Shown: positions 9,921 to 21,734, counted from the first letter of the stretch. The stretch: 64,000 nucleotides of DNA from Cristatella mucedo (GCA_009760855.2 WPIO01000234.1:60001-124000); one strand, 5' to 3'. The notes: a model not told the origin generated them from the sequence alone. Program-made: numbers and translations.

Positions 9921-12670
9921 ATGGCACAAGAGCTTCCAATTCAACGACTTGCATCAACAAATGAACGCCTGCTGTCTTGCATCGCCTGTGGACAAATTGC
10001 TGAGGAGCCTCTGCTTCTGAGCTGCCTGCACAGCTGCTGCAATGGCTGCACCGATCGTGCTGCCACAGCAGAGAGCTCAATGAGCATTCGCTGCACAGCT
10101 TGTGACATACCCACCGACATCAGCAAAGGAAAGCATCACAACGGTTTTATTGCCGAGTGTGTGAGGCGCTTTAAAACCCTGAAAGATGCTGACAAGTGCC
10201 ACCTGTGCAGAGAGGATGGAAGCCCTGACGAGCCAGCAGACGTCTGGTGCAAGCAGTGCCAGAAATCCTTGTGTTCAGCCTGCTTACCTGGTCAAAACCG
10301 ATACAACAAGAGTCACGTGACGGTCGATGTGGCTCTGATCACGAGCTGGAGTCGAGTACTAGAGGCCGCATTGCTGCAGCAGTGCCTGCAGCACCAGAAG
10401 TTACTTGATCTGCTGTGCTTGACTTGCAAGCGAGCCAAGTTACCCGACTGTGTGAGGCAGTGTGAGGTCTCTGGTCACTCTTCGCCACAGCATCTGAAAG
10501 GACTAGTAGCCGAAACCTTCGTGAAGGACACGAGAGAAAGCATACAGCGTCTGCTTGAGTATTTGAATGCCAAGTTTTCCCAGCTTTTGCAGACCAGGAA
10601 TCTGGTCAAGGATGTCCAATCGGCTCGTGCCATCCATTTGGACATGATTAAGACCAGGAAGAAGTATGCAGTGGATGCTGCAACCAAAGCCTTTGATAAT
10701 TGTGAGAGCGAGGTCAAGGACTGCTACGATCAGCTCGAGGTCAGCGCTGCTACCGTGCAAGGCCTGGCTGAACAGCTGCATCAATCTGTGCAGCATGCAT
10801 CGACATACATCAGCAGCCTCACAGCTGCAGCATGCGATCCTGATTTGCTCGACCAGCACGAAACCTTGAGGTCACGCATCGAAGTGCTTTCAAAGCAGCT
10901 GGAGAGGTTCAGAGATATGCCGGCTGCTGAAAAGCTGGTATCACTGAGTGGGTCTCTGCCTGAGGACTTGGATGTGGTGGTTGCCTCGTGGATGGGAACT
11001 GCGAAGCTGACCGAAGGTAGCTGCCCACGAAGTTCTGCAGCCCCTGCATGGCATGGCTCAACGTGCTGACACGCGAACCTTTCCAACATACCACAGTTGC
11101 AGGCATTGAGACATTTTTCCTTGTAGACTGTCTTGGCCAACTAATTGATGAAGTTGGGGCCTGTAATGATGATGTTAACGCTGGTAACGTGGCAGGTGAG
11201 CTCACAGTTTAAGACACAACAAATCCATGACTTTCTGGTGCTGAGCTAATAGTTGCATTTTGCATGATCCTGAGTAATGCTGTCAGAGTTGCTGACGTAT
11301 TTGCCTGCAATGATTGGTGACCCTTTGTTATATTTACAACATTTAAACTCTAATAAACTCTACCGTCTATGTCACTCTACACAGATTTGCCATCTTGTTG
11401 TGTTAACAAATTTATTGCAGGCAGTATGAGGATTGACTGTCCTGTACCTTTGACTGGATGAAGTTTACTAATTCCTGTGCCATGATGCAGCTGTTGGATG
11501 TCGTTGGCTTTGTAGACAGCCTAAACCAATTACTACCTGCACGATCGATCGGATAAACGAGGTTCGGTCTGATGAAAACTGAAATCTTTGGTGGCAAGAT
11601 TAAGTCTTTTGGTTTCATTATAAAACCAAAAGCAGCTTAGGCATTGAGTGTGCTTTAAAGATACACAGTATTTGTGGCTTTCCCAAGTTTCAGATTTGCA
11701 TTCATACATGCGTGTTTGCATACAGGCAGGTGATTAGAAAATCTTGACAAGCTATACTAACTTCTACTAAATAAGTTATAATTTCCTAATCAAAAAACCT
11801 TATTTGTAAACTCAAAAGAGACTTCACAGCTATCACCCTCACTTGGCAATAATGATTTGCCTGCAGCAAGACTCAAACCCACGACTTGGATCGTGACGTG
11901 TGAGAATGTTACCTCTTGGCTAAGAACCAGGGGTAACCTTTGTAAATATATGTCTGGTGGTTAAGGCGCTAGCTCCGACCAAACTCTGGCTGATGTCGTG
12001 GGCTTGAGCCCCAAGGCATATTGAAGCACCTAAATAGAGATTAAGTTCTCTTAGGGCACTATAAAAATGAATATATATCGTATTATTTTTTCAGCTGCAT
12101 AGTTCTACCACCATTTCTTTATCGTCATCATTTCTTGTTCGCCATCTGTTAAACTGGTATGCAGTCCCACAGCCACCAGGTTTGCCTCTAGACTAGTGCA
12201 CTTTTCATTAGGAGTATAATAACCATGGAAATATTACAGACTGATTGTGCAAATGCATCACTTTTTCCTTATTCATTCGTTTTATATTATTTTTCGTTGT
12301 TTGGTGTTGTCTGCCTCTAGACTAGTGCACTTTTCATTAGGAGTATTATAACCATGGCAATATCTCAGACTGATTGTGCAAATGCATCACTTTTTCCTTA
12401 TTCATTCGTTTTGTATTAATTTCTCGTAGTTTGGTGTTGTTATACAGTCGGTTGCTGCTACCAATCTCCTGTGCACTGGCCCGTCTTTCTGTTGCCGTTG
12501 GGTCTTGGCCCTGGGTATCAGGTTATGTCAGACATTTCTGTAATGGCCTCATATAGCAGGGGTGATAGCTGCTAAGGTTTATTGGCGATCATGTTCGTTG
12601 ATGGATGTTAACCTGCAGTCAGATTTTGAGTATATACTTGGCCACCGTAGGAGAGAGAGATGGAGAGAGG

Positions 12671-12734
<64 letters not shown>

Positions 12735-15700
12735 AAGTCAGAGACAAAGACACGCAGAGAGACAGAGACAGATTGAGAGAGAGAGAGACACGGAGGGAGA
12801 GAGAGAGAGAGATAGATATGAAGAGATAACAACTAAAGCTGTCAGGCGATTATTCAAATGAGACTATTGGTTTAACTGGCCTGTAATAAATCAAGCTTCA
12901 AGCTGTGCAAAAAAGGTTGTACGGTTAAAATTTGTGCTCATGGCTCCCGTGGTTTTGTTAATCTACTGAAAACATAAAGCATTGGTAACCGATCGGTTAT
13001 CATGATGTGAAAGCTAATTATTCCGGGAATCTTTTTTCGACAGGCATAAGCCCGAGTGCCACGGAAACAGCATTGCGACTATTTAGCGCATATGTTATCA
13101 GAAGTTCAGGATCATATGGTACGACAGCGTTAGAGCGTCGGTTATCTGCATAGGAAATTATAAGCTGGACCTACTGCGTGATAGGTTTTGCAGCTACATT
13201 TCTGTGCTGCCGACCGCCAGCATCTCTAGCATGGCAGTGATGTGCAGCACTGTATACATAATATCGTATTCCTTGTGTAAATCTATGGCAAGTGAAAGAA
13301 GAGGTGAACGTGAGTTGGATCTGTGGACAGCAGCTGTCGATGCCCAACGGTTCCAAATTCTGTTGTGCTTCACTTGTCAGTGCTTTTGCTGACAGAAGCT
13401 GCTAAGTAGGAACGCTAGGCTATAAATAAATTCTGACAGACTAGGTTGTTGCTGTACGAGTAAGGCAGCTTCACTAGCTAGCTGCTCGCCCTGACGACCT
13501 CAACTGCAAGCTCACTTAGAGCCTCTTCGTATCGCTCATGATGGACTTGCTTCTACGGCAGCAGGCAGCCTATTATCGTGTGATAGAAGCAAAAAGGTAT
13601 ATTTTATCTTACGGTATCTGTTGGCGATCTGTGACTGCTCCATCATCGTTGTAACTTTCCTGAACTATCTAGATGTCAACAATAGTGCAGATATTTTCCT
13701 AATTGCAGCAAAGGTATGGATTTTCTACTTGGTCTTAATGTGGCTATGCCTAGCTATTTCTTACCAGTTTATAATCGAAAGTGCCTGTGGGTGAACCAAA
13801 AAACACCGGGGCGTGATTAGATTCAAGGCTCTCATTTGGCATGCTGATTGACCCCATGAGATTGTCGTCTTAAAAGAATGAATTGACTGGTACTGGTGGT
13901 TGTAAATAGACTTCAGTGACCTGTGCCCTTGGATAGACAAACTGACTGTTATAGCATGACCTAGCAGACTGCTGCAGACGGTTGTTGCAGACGGTTGCAT
14001 CAAGGTTCTGGCAGGTTGGAACACTGGTGGTGACACTCTATTCTAGGATTCTGGTGGGCAGGGACAGAATGCTGGGGGGGGGGCGGGCATGCGACATTAG
14101 CAATGTGGAATTGTGGTGCATGGTTTGGTGCATATTTTCGGCCAGAGGTTGTGCAAGCAAGTAGTACTGAGTGTTTCGTGTTTGGCTTTAGCATGCCAGG
14201 CATTATACTTGCTATCTGCTGCATGCATTTCAGATGAAGATATCTTTCAGTGACTTGTATCGCACGTGGTAACACATTTTGTTCACTTTGGGCACTACAC
14301 AAACGTGGTATTATAATTGTGGCTGTAATGGCAGTCTACCTGCATGAATAAGTATCGCGATTCTATTTTACTGGTCACACGGATAGAAAAGGTTACCTCT
14401 GCATTGGTTGGCAAAGAAAAGAGAAGTGATTTGTAAGTGCAGAACAAGTAATGGTAGTGGCAAAAATGGCCGTGACAATAAGAGCTTGTAGTTCCAATGA
14501 CGAAATAAAGTCATTCTCTTTGGCTAGCCTAATAAGGGTTGCCTAGGTGTGAGATACAACAAAAGGATGAGTAATATGTTAGTAGTATTATATTGTGAGT
14601 GTATTGGTGGTGCAGTGCTCAAGTGATTGAGCTATGGGTATTGCTGTTGCAGCAGCACCCTAGGTCCAGGGTTTGAAGACTTGAGTTTCAGTGAGTGCTT
14701 GCATCGGCTGGAGCCGAATGAAGCCCTACTGCTGCTTCGATCGAGTGCTTTAGTACTTGGATCGAGCTGTACTGCATTGCCATGTAACTGTACCTTTCTA
14801 ATGGAGATGTGTAAATGCATTGACAGTGCTGAAGTCATATGTAGCACTGGTGCATGCCCTGTTAGTGTCCCAGTGCATGTGTGGCCTTGAATGAGTACGT
14901 GAACCCAGACACGATAAGCTTGAAAATGCAGACTAAGTAAATGTGGCATGACATTGGAGGCGAGAGCTTATAACATTTGACTGGATCACTGGAAATCCCC
15001 ATAGTTGTGCATTAAAGTACCAGTCTTCTTTGATCACAAATCACCAAATGAGCAGGCAATGAGACCGTGAATTGGTCTAGTGGTTAAGGTGCTCGCCCCG
15101 ACTAAGGTCTGGCTTAGGTCGTGGGCTCGAGCCCTGAGGCATATGTGAAGCGCCTGAATAGAGATTAAGTTCTCTTGGGGAGCTCTAGAAATGACTTATA
15201 TTTTATACTGAGGACCAGGCAAGTTTAGCAAAGCTACGTCACTTCCCTTGTTCAGCTGTTGAGATTGAACTCAGCACTAACAATGAGTGAACTATGTGCA
15301 GATATATTTAAAGGCTGAACCTTAGATTCTTTGGACACCGTGCCTTTAGTTCGTAGGTTCCCAAAGCCCATTGTGCAATCTCGCCTGGCGTCACGACATC
15401 TCCTGACTTGACCACATTCAAAAAGAAACTAAAAACGCACCTATATATCACAGCCTTTAATTGCCTGCTTACCATGTGCATGTCACCCCTGTGTCACACT
15501 GACCCTGTGCTTGCTACCACGGCTGCTTATTCTTGTGGTTTATTGAGTTTATTAAGTTATTAAGTTAGTTTATTAAGTTTATTGAGTTATTAAGCATGCT
15601 ACCACAAACCAATCAATCGCGCTTCCTTTTTGCAGGAAATGTAAAGTGCCTTGAAAGAGGTGTAGTTCTCTGAGGGTACTTTATCAAATGTATTATTCTT

Positions 15701-16501
15701 ATAAAAATAAGACCAAGAATGTTGCAACGGTGCAGCAAAGCAACGAAAAGTCGTACGACCTTTTATTGTATAGGCAAGATTTAAGGTAATCTTGTAAATT
15801 TTCCTATCAAAACTAGCACAGTGCACGAGTCTCTCTCGCTTCATGCAGCGCTCTGCTGCCGCCTGTATTCATACGATGCAGCTTTCGTTGTAGCAGAGCA
15901 GCAGCCAGAGCTGCTGCACTTCGGCCCGGCCTCCTGCAGCTTCAAGATGCCTGTCCAGTGCTGCGATCTGTCTGTGACGTCAGAGGGGCATCTGCTGCTG
16001 GCTGCCTTGCAGCAAGGCCTTAAAGAATACAGTCAGAGCGGCAGAGAGCTGATCGTCTGGAAACCTGCGAAGCGGAGCTATGGAGGGGACGACTGTGTCG
16101 TTGCAGTGCAGTCCCTGCAGGACGGACGTGCTGCTGTAGGCTTGTACTCACAGCTTGTTCTGCTGCTCAGACGCAGCTCAGCTGCTGCTGCTGTAGAAGA
16201 CACGCAGGGAACGTGGATCGAGGACCGACGTGTCGCTGAGCTGCCGTGGTCTCCCTGGAAGCTGTCCTCACTCGGCGACCTGCTCGCTGTGACCGAGGGC
16301 AGGTTTGGGCCTGGCCGAGGGCTGCAGCTGCTGCAACTGAGCTCGGGGCAGCTGTTGTACAGAAAGAAGTACGAGTATGGCATACACAGTGTGGCTCTCA
16401 CTGCTGCTACTCTGCTCACTACGAGCGGCAGCGAGGTGAAGCTGGAAGATGGCAGAGAGCTGGACGTAGAGGACAGCTGCAGCTACCGAGGTGACAGATA
16501 A
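9921..16501 (+). CDS. TRIM-like RING/B-box protein, copy A (3 exons, premature stop)
   Basis: Spliced model: exon 1 9,921-11,016 (donor GAAG/GTAGCT), exon 2 11,097-11,195 (99 bp, donor GCAG/GTGAGC), exon 3 15,849-16,501. Both junctions are phase 1 and the joined frame gives 615 residues. Copy B conserves the same splice sites and frame. Residues 20-61 form a RING finger (C20, C23, C35, H37, C40, C43, C58, C61). B-box-type Cys/His clusters follow (from C93 and again near 153-185), then a probable coiled coil (about 215-345). Exon 3 has blade-like repeats (LQDGRAAVG, GDLLAVTEG) suggesting a beta-propeller. RING proteins of this layout are usually E3 ubiquitin ligases, and that role is inferred. 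Exon 3 ends at TAA 16,499-16,501 where copy B has CAA (Gln), and the frame stays open for about 95 more codons to 16,789. Copy A is therefore truncated, recently broken or polymorphic. Intron 2 (4.65 kb) holds SINEs, a LINE, (GA)n and a small membrane ORF. Confidence 0.7.
11945..12072 (+). mobile_element. SINE-2 copy in intron 2 of TRIM copy A
   Basis: A tRNA-like head (GTGGTTAAGGCGCTAGCTCC, then GTCGTGGGCTTGAGCCC as B-box) is followed by the tail TAGAGATTAAGTTCTCTTAG, which resembles the LINE-1 3' hairpin. Confidence 0.75.
12181..12441. repeat. Tandem duplication of about 131 bp, copy A only
   Basis: The block starting TGCCTCTAGACTAGTGCACT occurs twice in direct succession (from about 12,181 and from 12,312) with a few differences. 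The homologous place in copy B (about 42,228-42,350) has only one unit, so the duplication arose after the A/B split. Confidence 0.85.
12651..12815. repeat. (GA)n microsatellite
   Basis: Long GAGAGA tract with degenerate flanks. Copy B has a shorter, more degenerate counterpart at 42,562-42,715. Confidence 0.9.
13555..13794 (+). other. Small three-helix membrane ORF, copy A (no ATG)
   Basis: 80 codons are open and align codon for codon with the ORF at 43,696-43,935 in copy B. Shared segments include CDCSIIVVTFL and SADIFLIAAKVW. The composition suggests three hydrophobic helices. Here the first codon is ACG instead of ATG, so this may be an exon fragment or a decayed ORF. It lies on the sense strand of TRIM intron 2. 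I do not recognise the family. Confidence 0.35.
14612..14780 (+). repeat. SINE-like segment, uncertain
   Basis: A tRNA-like pattern (GGTGCAGTGCTCAAGTGATT, then CCAGGGTTTGAAG resembling a weak B-box) recurs at 44,712-44,860 in copy B. Because both copies sit in the duplicated block, this could simply be duplicated intron DNA. Confidence 0.3.
15068..15195 (+). mobile_element. SINE-2 copy
   Basis: Clear head with GTGGTTAAGGTGCTCGCCCC and B-box-like GTGGGCTCGAGCCC, then tail AAGCGCCTGAATAGAGATTA leading to TTCTCTTGGGG. Absent from the aligned place in copy B (about 45,235), so inserted after duplication. Confidence 0.8.
15318..15702 (+). mobile_element. LINE-1-related 3' end (diverged subfamily)
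   Basis: Sense copy from the FGDRAFS-like region through the C-terminus and 3' UTR to TTATCAAATGTATTATT. The orthologous insert is at 45,630-45,955 in copy B, so this insertion predates the segmental duplication. Confidence 0.75.
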
Positions 16502-16789
16502 TGGAGACACGAGCTGAGAAGCAGGAAGCGAGCGACGGGCGTCTGTGCTGCAGGCGGCATCCTGTACCTGGCTGTGCGAGGGCTGCAGGGAGACAGGAGC
16601 AGGGACTGTGCGAGGGTGCTTTGTGCTGTGACTGGGCAGGTGCTGCAGCAGGTCCTCTTGTATAGCAGCTATGGACTGCAGCGGCCTGTGTGGCTGTCAC
16701 TGGGCGGAGGACAGAGGGCCGTGCTAGCCGTGCTGGACTGGGACATGCAGACTGTCAGCGTGTACCTTGCAGCAGCTAAGAGTCAATAG
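16502..16789 (+). pseudogene. Stranded C-terminal segment of TRIM copy A
   Basis: Downstream of the premature TAA the same frame continues without a stop to 16,789. It encodes the homologue of the copy B C-terminus (CAAGGILYLAV, LSLGGGQRAVLAVLD). This preserved frame indicates the nonsense change is recent, or that the segment is translated by readthrough, which the sequence alone cannot show. Confidence 0.7.
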
Positions 16790-16902
16790 CTGGAGGTCTG
16801 CGACATGCAGCTCTGGGCCAGCACTACTTGTCACTTCGTCAGACTGATACCAATGAAGGCATTTACTTATCTTGTAACGAAGCGATGCATCAATAATCCA
16901 TA

Positions 16903-16908
16903 AATAAA
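16903..16908 (+). promoter_or_regulatory. Polyadenylation signal AATAAA (TRIM copy A)
   Basis: AATAAA lies about 115 bp after the ancestral stop position. The same signal is in the same context in copy B (47,152-47,157). Confidence 0.55.
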
Positions 16909-17287
16909 TAATCCACGATTCAAGAATCTCCATGTGATTCCATGTTCCATGTTCCAAGCCACGATTTCCACTCAGACTATTTGTCTCCTCGTACGATAGC
17001 TTGCAGCTGCAGCCAGGCAGAGAGCAGCTGCAGTGGCACCGAGCTGCCAGCGTTCGTAGACGTTACGTCCGAGCAGAAGCTGCCGACAGCTTGTCACTCA
17101 ATGCCTGAGAGCTAGCAGCCAATCAGCTAGCTGACTACTCCTCCTTATCATCCAATAGCCGGGTTCGGGTTGCTTCAGCTTGGGAAGACTGAATTTTCTG
17201 GACGGGCGAAGTTTAATCTAGTGCAAAGAAAGTCAAGCACGTAAGGCAGTGCCTTTTTGATCCGAGCGATGATACAGTGAGTGGCAC

Positions 17288-17720
17288 GTGCAACGGAAAA
17301 AATATGTTGGGATTCGGTTGCTTTGTAAAAGGTGTTTATCAAGGTCTTATACGAACAGTAAATTAAGTGAGCATACTTTGGATTGTAAGTTGCAACATTT
17401 CGGAAAGGCAAGAATTAAAATGCCAAGAACTAAATGTAGTAAAGATGAAACTGGAAATATACTGATATTTAGAGATTATGAGAAAATGGTAAAGTCTCCT
17501 TTAATGTTATTAATTATAATGCACTTGATAACGCGCCCTCGGAGAACTCAATCTCTTTCGAATCGCTTTAGGCTTGATACCTTGCTGCAAAGGGATATGC
17601 GATTGAATGGCATGTAATATCTTTGGTTGCTTACGCTGATTTTGAGTGTTTATTAAAGCCTGTCTAAGACCCAGATGTAGCTGTTACAGGTTCTTTTAAT
17701 AAAAAAAAAGAAATAGCTGA
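17288..17720 (+). pseudogene. Relic of Polinton-type DNA polymerase B (N-terminal part)
   Basis: The frame opening near 17,288 encodes a Cys/His cluster (CKRC, then HTLDC), a basic linker (ARIKMPRTKC) and a FRDYEKMVKSP segment. After a LINE insertion (17,503-17,618) the frame resumes with YADFEC, the exonuclease I motif typical of protein-primed family B polymerases of Polintons. This ordered set is characteristic of the N-terminal half of that enzyme, which copies the element's linear DNA. An in-frame TAA follows at about 17,670, and a SINE truncates the relic at about 17,715. No polymerase domain remains. It abuts duplicated block A directly at about 17,290. Confidence 0.65.
17503..17618 (-). 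mobile_element. LINE-1 3' terminal fragment inside polymerase relic
   Basis: Reverse-oriented 3' tail and UTR only (TTATAATGCACTTGATAACG, then the hairpin strand). It splits the polymerase relic between the KSP and YADFEC segments. Confidence 0.8.
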
Positions 17721-17885
17721 TTTAACAGCCTCTTCTTTATAGCAACAGAAGAGCCTTTACGGCTACCGCCTCTGCTTGCAGTGGCGATTAAGGATTGCCC
17801 ACCGAAGCAGGATAGGAACCACGACCTTAGGGCCGAGGTCGTGAAAAGCAACCGTTTTACCCAGTGTGCCATCGCGGCTCACCTG
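17715..17885 (-). mobile_element. SINE-1 (tRNA-derived)
   Basis: Reverse orientation: the 3' part (AGCTGATTTAACAGCCTCTT, AGAGCCTTTACGGCT) comes first, and the tRNA-like head with its B-box is near 17,815-17,880. Same family as 23,180, 29,142, 32,292, 35,335 and 61,626. Confidence 0.8.
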
Positions 17886-17898
17886 GGACTATCTGTGG

Positions 17899-17900
<2 letters not shown>

Positions 17901-17953
<53 letters not shown>
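17901..17953. repeat. (CT)n microsatellite
   Basis: Uninterrupted CT dinucleotides directly after SINE-1. Confidence 0.95.
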
Positions 17954-18179
17954 GCTGCTGAAAGCGGTAAATATAATTTCGTTATCACACTGATAATTAA
18001 TTGGAAAGCGACAGGCATTATGAACCTGTTGTTTTAACGGTAGGTCATGTCGCGTAAAACGTTTTTGTTTAGCCAAAAATCACGAAAGCACCACGGAACA
18101 TTTTTCCTGATAAGCAGTCGCAGTCGCATCAAACATTTGTCTTCACAGATGAATATGCAGGAGAGGAAGGAAGGATAGG

Positions 18180-18735
18180 ATATGGTGCCGCGGGTGAAGA
18201 GCAGGAGGCAAAGGAGGAAGAAGATAAGGAGAAAGCCGAGCAGGAGGCAAAGGAGGAGGATGAAGCAGCAGGAGCAGGTGAAGAAAGAGGAGAAGGGGAG
18301 AAAGAGTAGCAGGAGCAGGAGCAGGAGACGGGATCTGTACGGGAGTTGCACGGAGAAGGAGAATGAAGAGGATCGATTCTTGAGAAGACGAAGACGAAGA
18401 AGGAGCAGCAGGATAGATGTAGGAGGAGGAGCAGGTGGAGGAGGAGGAGGAGGAGGAGCAGAAGCAGGAGCAGGTGCTGGAGAAGGAGGAGGAACAGAAG
18501 GAGAATGAAAGGAGAATGAGGACAACGACGACGAGGAAAAGGAGGAGGAGGAGGAGGAGAAGGAGCCAGTGGAGGCGCCGGAGGTGTAGTAGGATCAGGG
18601 GTTACAGGAGGAGGAAGAGGGAGAGGAGGTGCAGGAGTCGAAGCACTAAGAGAAGGAGCAGGAGGAGTCGGAGCAGGAGAAAAATTAGGCGGATGATGAG
18701 ACGAGGCTAGAGACGACGGAGGAGGACAGCGGCGG
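18180..18735. repeat. Purine-rich GGA/GCA low-complexity tract
   Basis: About 550 bp on the plus strand are almost only A and G (AGGAGGA, GGAGCAGGAGCAGG). Open frames encode R/E/G-rich or, on the minus strand, P/L/S-rich peptides that follow the composition. I regard these as artefacts of the tract. Such polypurine DNA can form triplex structures. Confidence 0.8.
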
Positions 18736-18837
18736 ATAGATTCTTGAGCAGGGAGCGATTCTTTCTTATTAAGCTATCAAGATGTCATCTCGAGCTATCG
18801 ACAGCGACGGCGGTCGTTTGGAGCTTTTCCCTTGGCG

Positions 18838-20321
18838 TTCAGTACAGGGCTTTACACACTCCACAGAGTCAGCATTGCTTCGGGTATACAACGACCTACG
18901 TAGGAATGCAGACATGGGTAGAGTGTCTCTGCTTGTTTTGCTTGATCTTTCGGCAGCTTTTGACACCATCGATCACAAAGTTCTTCTAGAGCACCTCACA
19001 TCTCGCCTAGGCATCACTGGCACTGCTCTGCAGTGGTTCAGGTCCTATCTCAGTGGGAGACTCCAGAGTATTGACGTGAATGGATAAAGATCATCTGAAG
19101 TACCTCTGAAATATGGAGTACCTCAGGGCTCTGTGCTAGGTCCGGCTCTTTTCACCGTTTATACTCTGCCTCTTGCTGATGTGATTGCCAAGCACAATCT
19201 AGGCTTTCACTTCTATGCAGATGACACTCAGTTGTACCTTTTCTTTGATCCCTCCCAGACTTCGAGCACCTCAAATTCTCTAAACTCACCAGCTGCATGC
19301 ATTGATGACATCCGCACATGAATGGCAGCAAATTTTCTAAAACTTAACGATGATAAAACTAACTAACGAGTTATGGGGAAACCCAGTGTGATCCAGAGAT
19401 TGGACAGGCTGACTCTCAAAATTGGCTCTGCCAGCATATCTCCAGTTGAATCAGCTCGAAATCTAGGTGTCATATTCCAAAGCGACCTCTCGTTAGACGA
19501 CCATATCAGCTCCACAGTCAAATCTGCCTACTTTCAGCTTCATAACATTGCTAAAATTTGGGCTTGTTTAGATAAGGATACCACGTCCAAGTTGGTCCAT
19601 GCATTCGTGATATCTCGTCTCGACTTCTGCAACTCACTGCTTACTGGCCTACCAGTATGTGCGATCAGGCGATTGCAGCTGGTGCAAAACTCTGCAGCTA
19701 GGCTTGTCTGTCGTGAGCGTCGCAGCTGCCACATTACTCCACTTCTCGTCGACCTGCACTGGCTACCAGTCAAGCAACGGATTGACTTCAAGGTTTTGTC
19801 GCTCACTTTTAGGTCCCTTCATTCTATGGCTCCAGCCTATCTGTCAGATATACTAACCCATCAGGCTAAGCATCGTACTACCCGCTTTTCGGAATCCATC
19901 AGTCTAGAAATACCTCATACAAACCTTAAATCCTTTGGAGACCGTGCATTTAGTTCATATGCTCCTAAAGCCTGGAACTCCATCGCGACCTGCGTCAGAA
20001 CATCCCCTGACCTGACCACATTTAAAAGGAACCTAAAAACACACCTATTTAGGACAGCATTTAGTGGGTCCGCGTGATTCGTTCTTGATGTGCTTATGCG
20101 TGCTGACACTGTGCATGCTGCCACTAACCACATTTGCATGCCGACCCTGTGCACGTCACCCCTAACTATATTTTTCATTTCGTTTGTTTTTCTAGCATGA
20201 TTTTACTTACCATTTAATTGCATTTCACTTTACAGCAAATGTAAAGCGCCTAGAGAGAGATTAAGTTCTCTGAGGGCGCTTTATCAAGTGAATTATTATT
20301 ACTATTGTTACTATTATTATA
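18838..20321 (+). mobile_element. LINE-1 copy with most of the RT and complete 3' end
   Basis: 5'-truncated sense copy, about 1.48 kb, starting at the STESALLRVYNDL region. It contains the RT palm ([26 protein letters not shown]), the active site in [10 protein letters not shown], the L2-type C-terminus (LHWLPVKQRIDFKVLSL), the 3' hairpin and an ATT-rich tail. Breaks are a TAA at about 19,084 (after DVNG), a TGA after DIRT at about 19,319, and a small frameshift before 19,373. Confidence 0.9.
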
Positions 20322-20584
20322 GCATGTGCTTTAAATTTACAATTGTCTTTCTTGAACCAGACTACTGTGTACTGCTTGACTGACTGACTCTGCATTGATA
20401 ATAGCGAGACCTATACCCTGCGGCAACAATGGCCCATTGGGCATCAGTCGGTGGCTTCCGGAGAGCTTTGGAATATTTCCGAGTTATTTCATCACACCCC
20501 CACAAGGCTGCAACTAACAGAGAGCGACTGCGAATTATTTTTCTCAACGAGAACAGAACCTGAGAGCAATCGCGAGATGAAACT

Positions 20585-21100
20585 GGCTGTCAGTCAAGCA
20601 ACGGATCGACTTCAAGGTGTTGTCGCTCAATTTTAGGTAACTTCATTCCTAGGTTCCAGCATACGTATCAGATCTACTCCCCCCAGGCTTATCGGAAACT
20701 ATCTGTTTACCTGTACCTCCTACAAACCTTGAATCCTTTGGAGACCTTGCTTTCCTTTCATACACTCCTACAGTCTGGAACTCAGTCCCGACTTGCGTCA
20801 CGACAACCACTCACTTGACCACATTTAAAAGAGTTTTAAAACGCACCTAATTATGAAGCATTTAATGGTCCCTGTAATTCGTTCCTAACGTGCTTATGCG
20901 TGCTGACACTGCGTAGTGCCACTAACCAAACTTGCATGCTGACCCTGTGCATGTAAGCCCTAACCATGTCATTTCCTGTTGTTTATCAAAAATGATACCA
21001 CTCACCATTCGATCGTGTTTCCTTTGCAGCAAATGTAAAGCGCCTAAATAGAGATTGAGTTCTCTGAGGGTTCATTATCAAGTGCATTATTGTTATTATC
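20585..21100 (+). mobile_element. LINE-1 3' end at the start of block C
   Basis: Sense 3' portion from the VKQRIDFK-like region to the hairpin (AAAGCGCCTAAATAGAGATT) and AT-rich tail. The counterpart at 31,295-31,850 has the same relatives. Confidence 0.75.
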
Positions 21101-21734
21101 ATAGTAATAATAAAAAATAAATATATATTCAGTAACAAATATTTTAAAGAAAATCATATTTCTATTAATATTACGTAATAATATGATGCTGATTACACCT
21201 AAACAAATTCCTCGTATAATCTGAAAGCCAATTAAAAAAACTTAATGCAGCAGCATACTATGACGATCCATCGTGTTAAATGACAATAGAACATACAAAA
21301 CGGCGTAGCTAAAGTTTGCCTTTGCCAGACGGCCTGCGTACGAGTTGACTTGCAGTTAAGAGTTTTCTGTGAGAAAGCTTTGACAACAGAAGAGACAGTC
21401 GTTTGGCAGCACCTCAGCTTAGAGACTTATTTAACTAAAATTTATTCTTGAAACTACTTACTCGAATGCGGCCAGAATAATATAAGCTCCCTGAGGTGAT
21501 ATGCAATCTCAAACGCAACTGGCGTGGGAGATTTGTTAAAACTGGTGCGGATGTTTTATTAAGCTCGACAGTACCCGTGTAAAAATAATATTTATTATCA
21601 TATTATGCATACTGTTACTTGTAAGAATCTACTTTGCTCTCAAAGAGAACTACATATTTTTATCACACGCCCTTTACATATTCTGGAAAGGAAGCATAAT
21701 AACATCAACTGGTTATATAATAATATATAATTCA

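Larger units (their letters stand above)
6541..17285. repeat. Segmental duplication copy A
   Basis: Diverged colinear similarity to 35,186-47,500. Anchors include 6,545/35,190 (GGATTTTGATTGG), 7,885/36,660 (TGTAGTCATCAC), 9,921-11,195/39,574-41,115 (TRIM exons 1-2), 13,555/43,696 (membrane ORF) and 15,849-16,910/46,102-47,160 (last exon and 3' UTR). Transposon insertions differ between the copies, so the duplication predates many of them. Confidence 0.85.

Noticed and set aside
18034-18710. Arg/Glu-rich and Pro/Leu-rich long frames
   Set aside because: They are the translation of a purine-rich tract on both strands, with no motif or conserved start.
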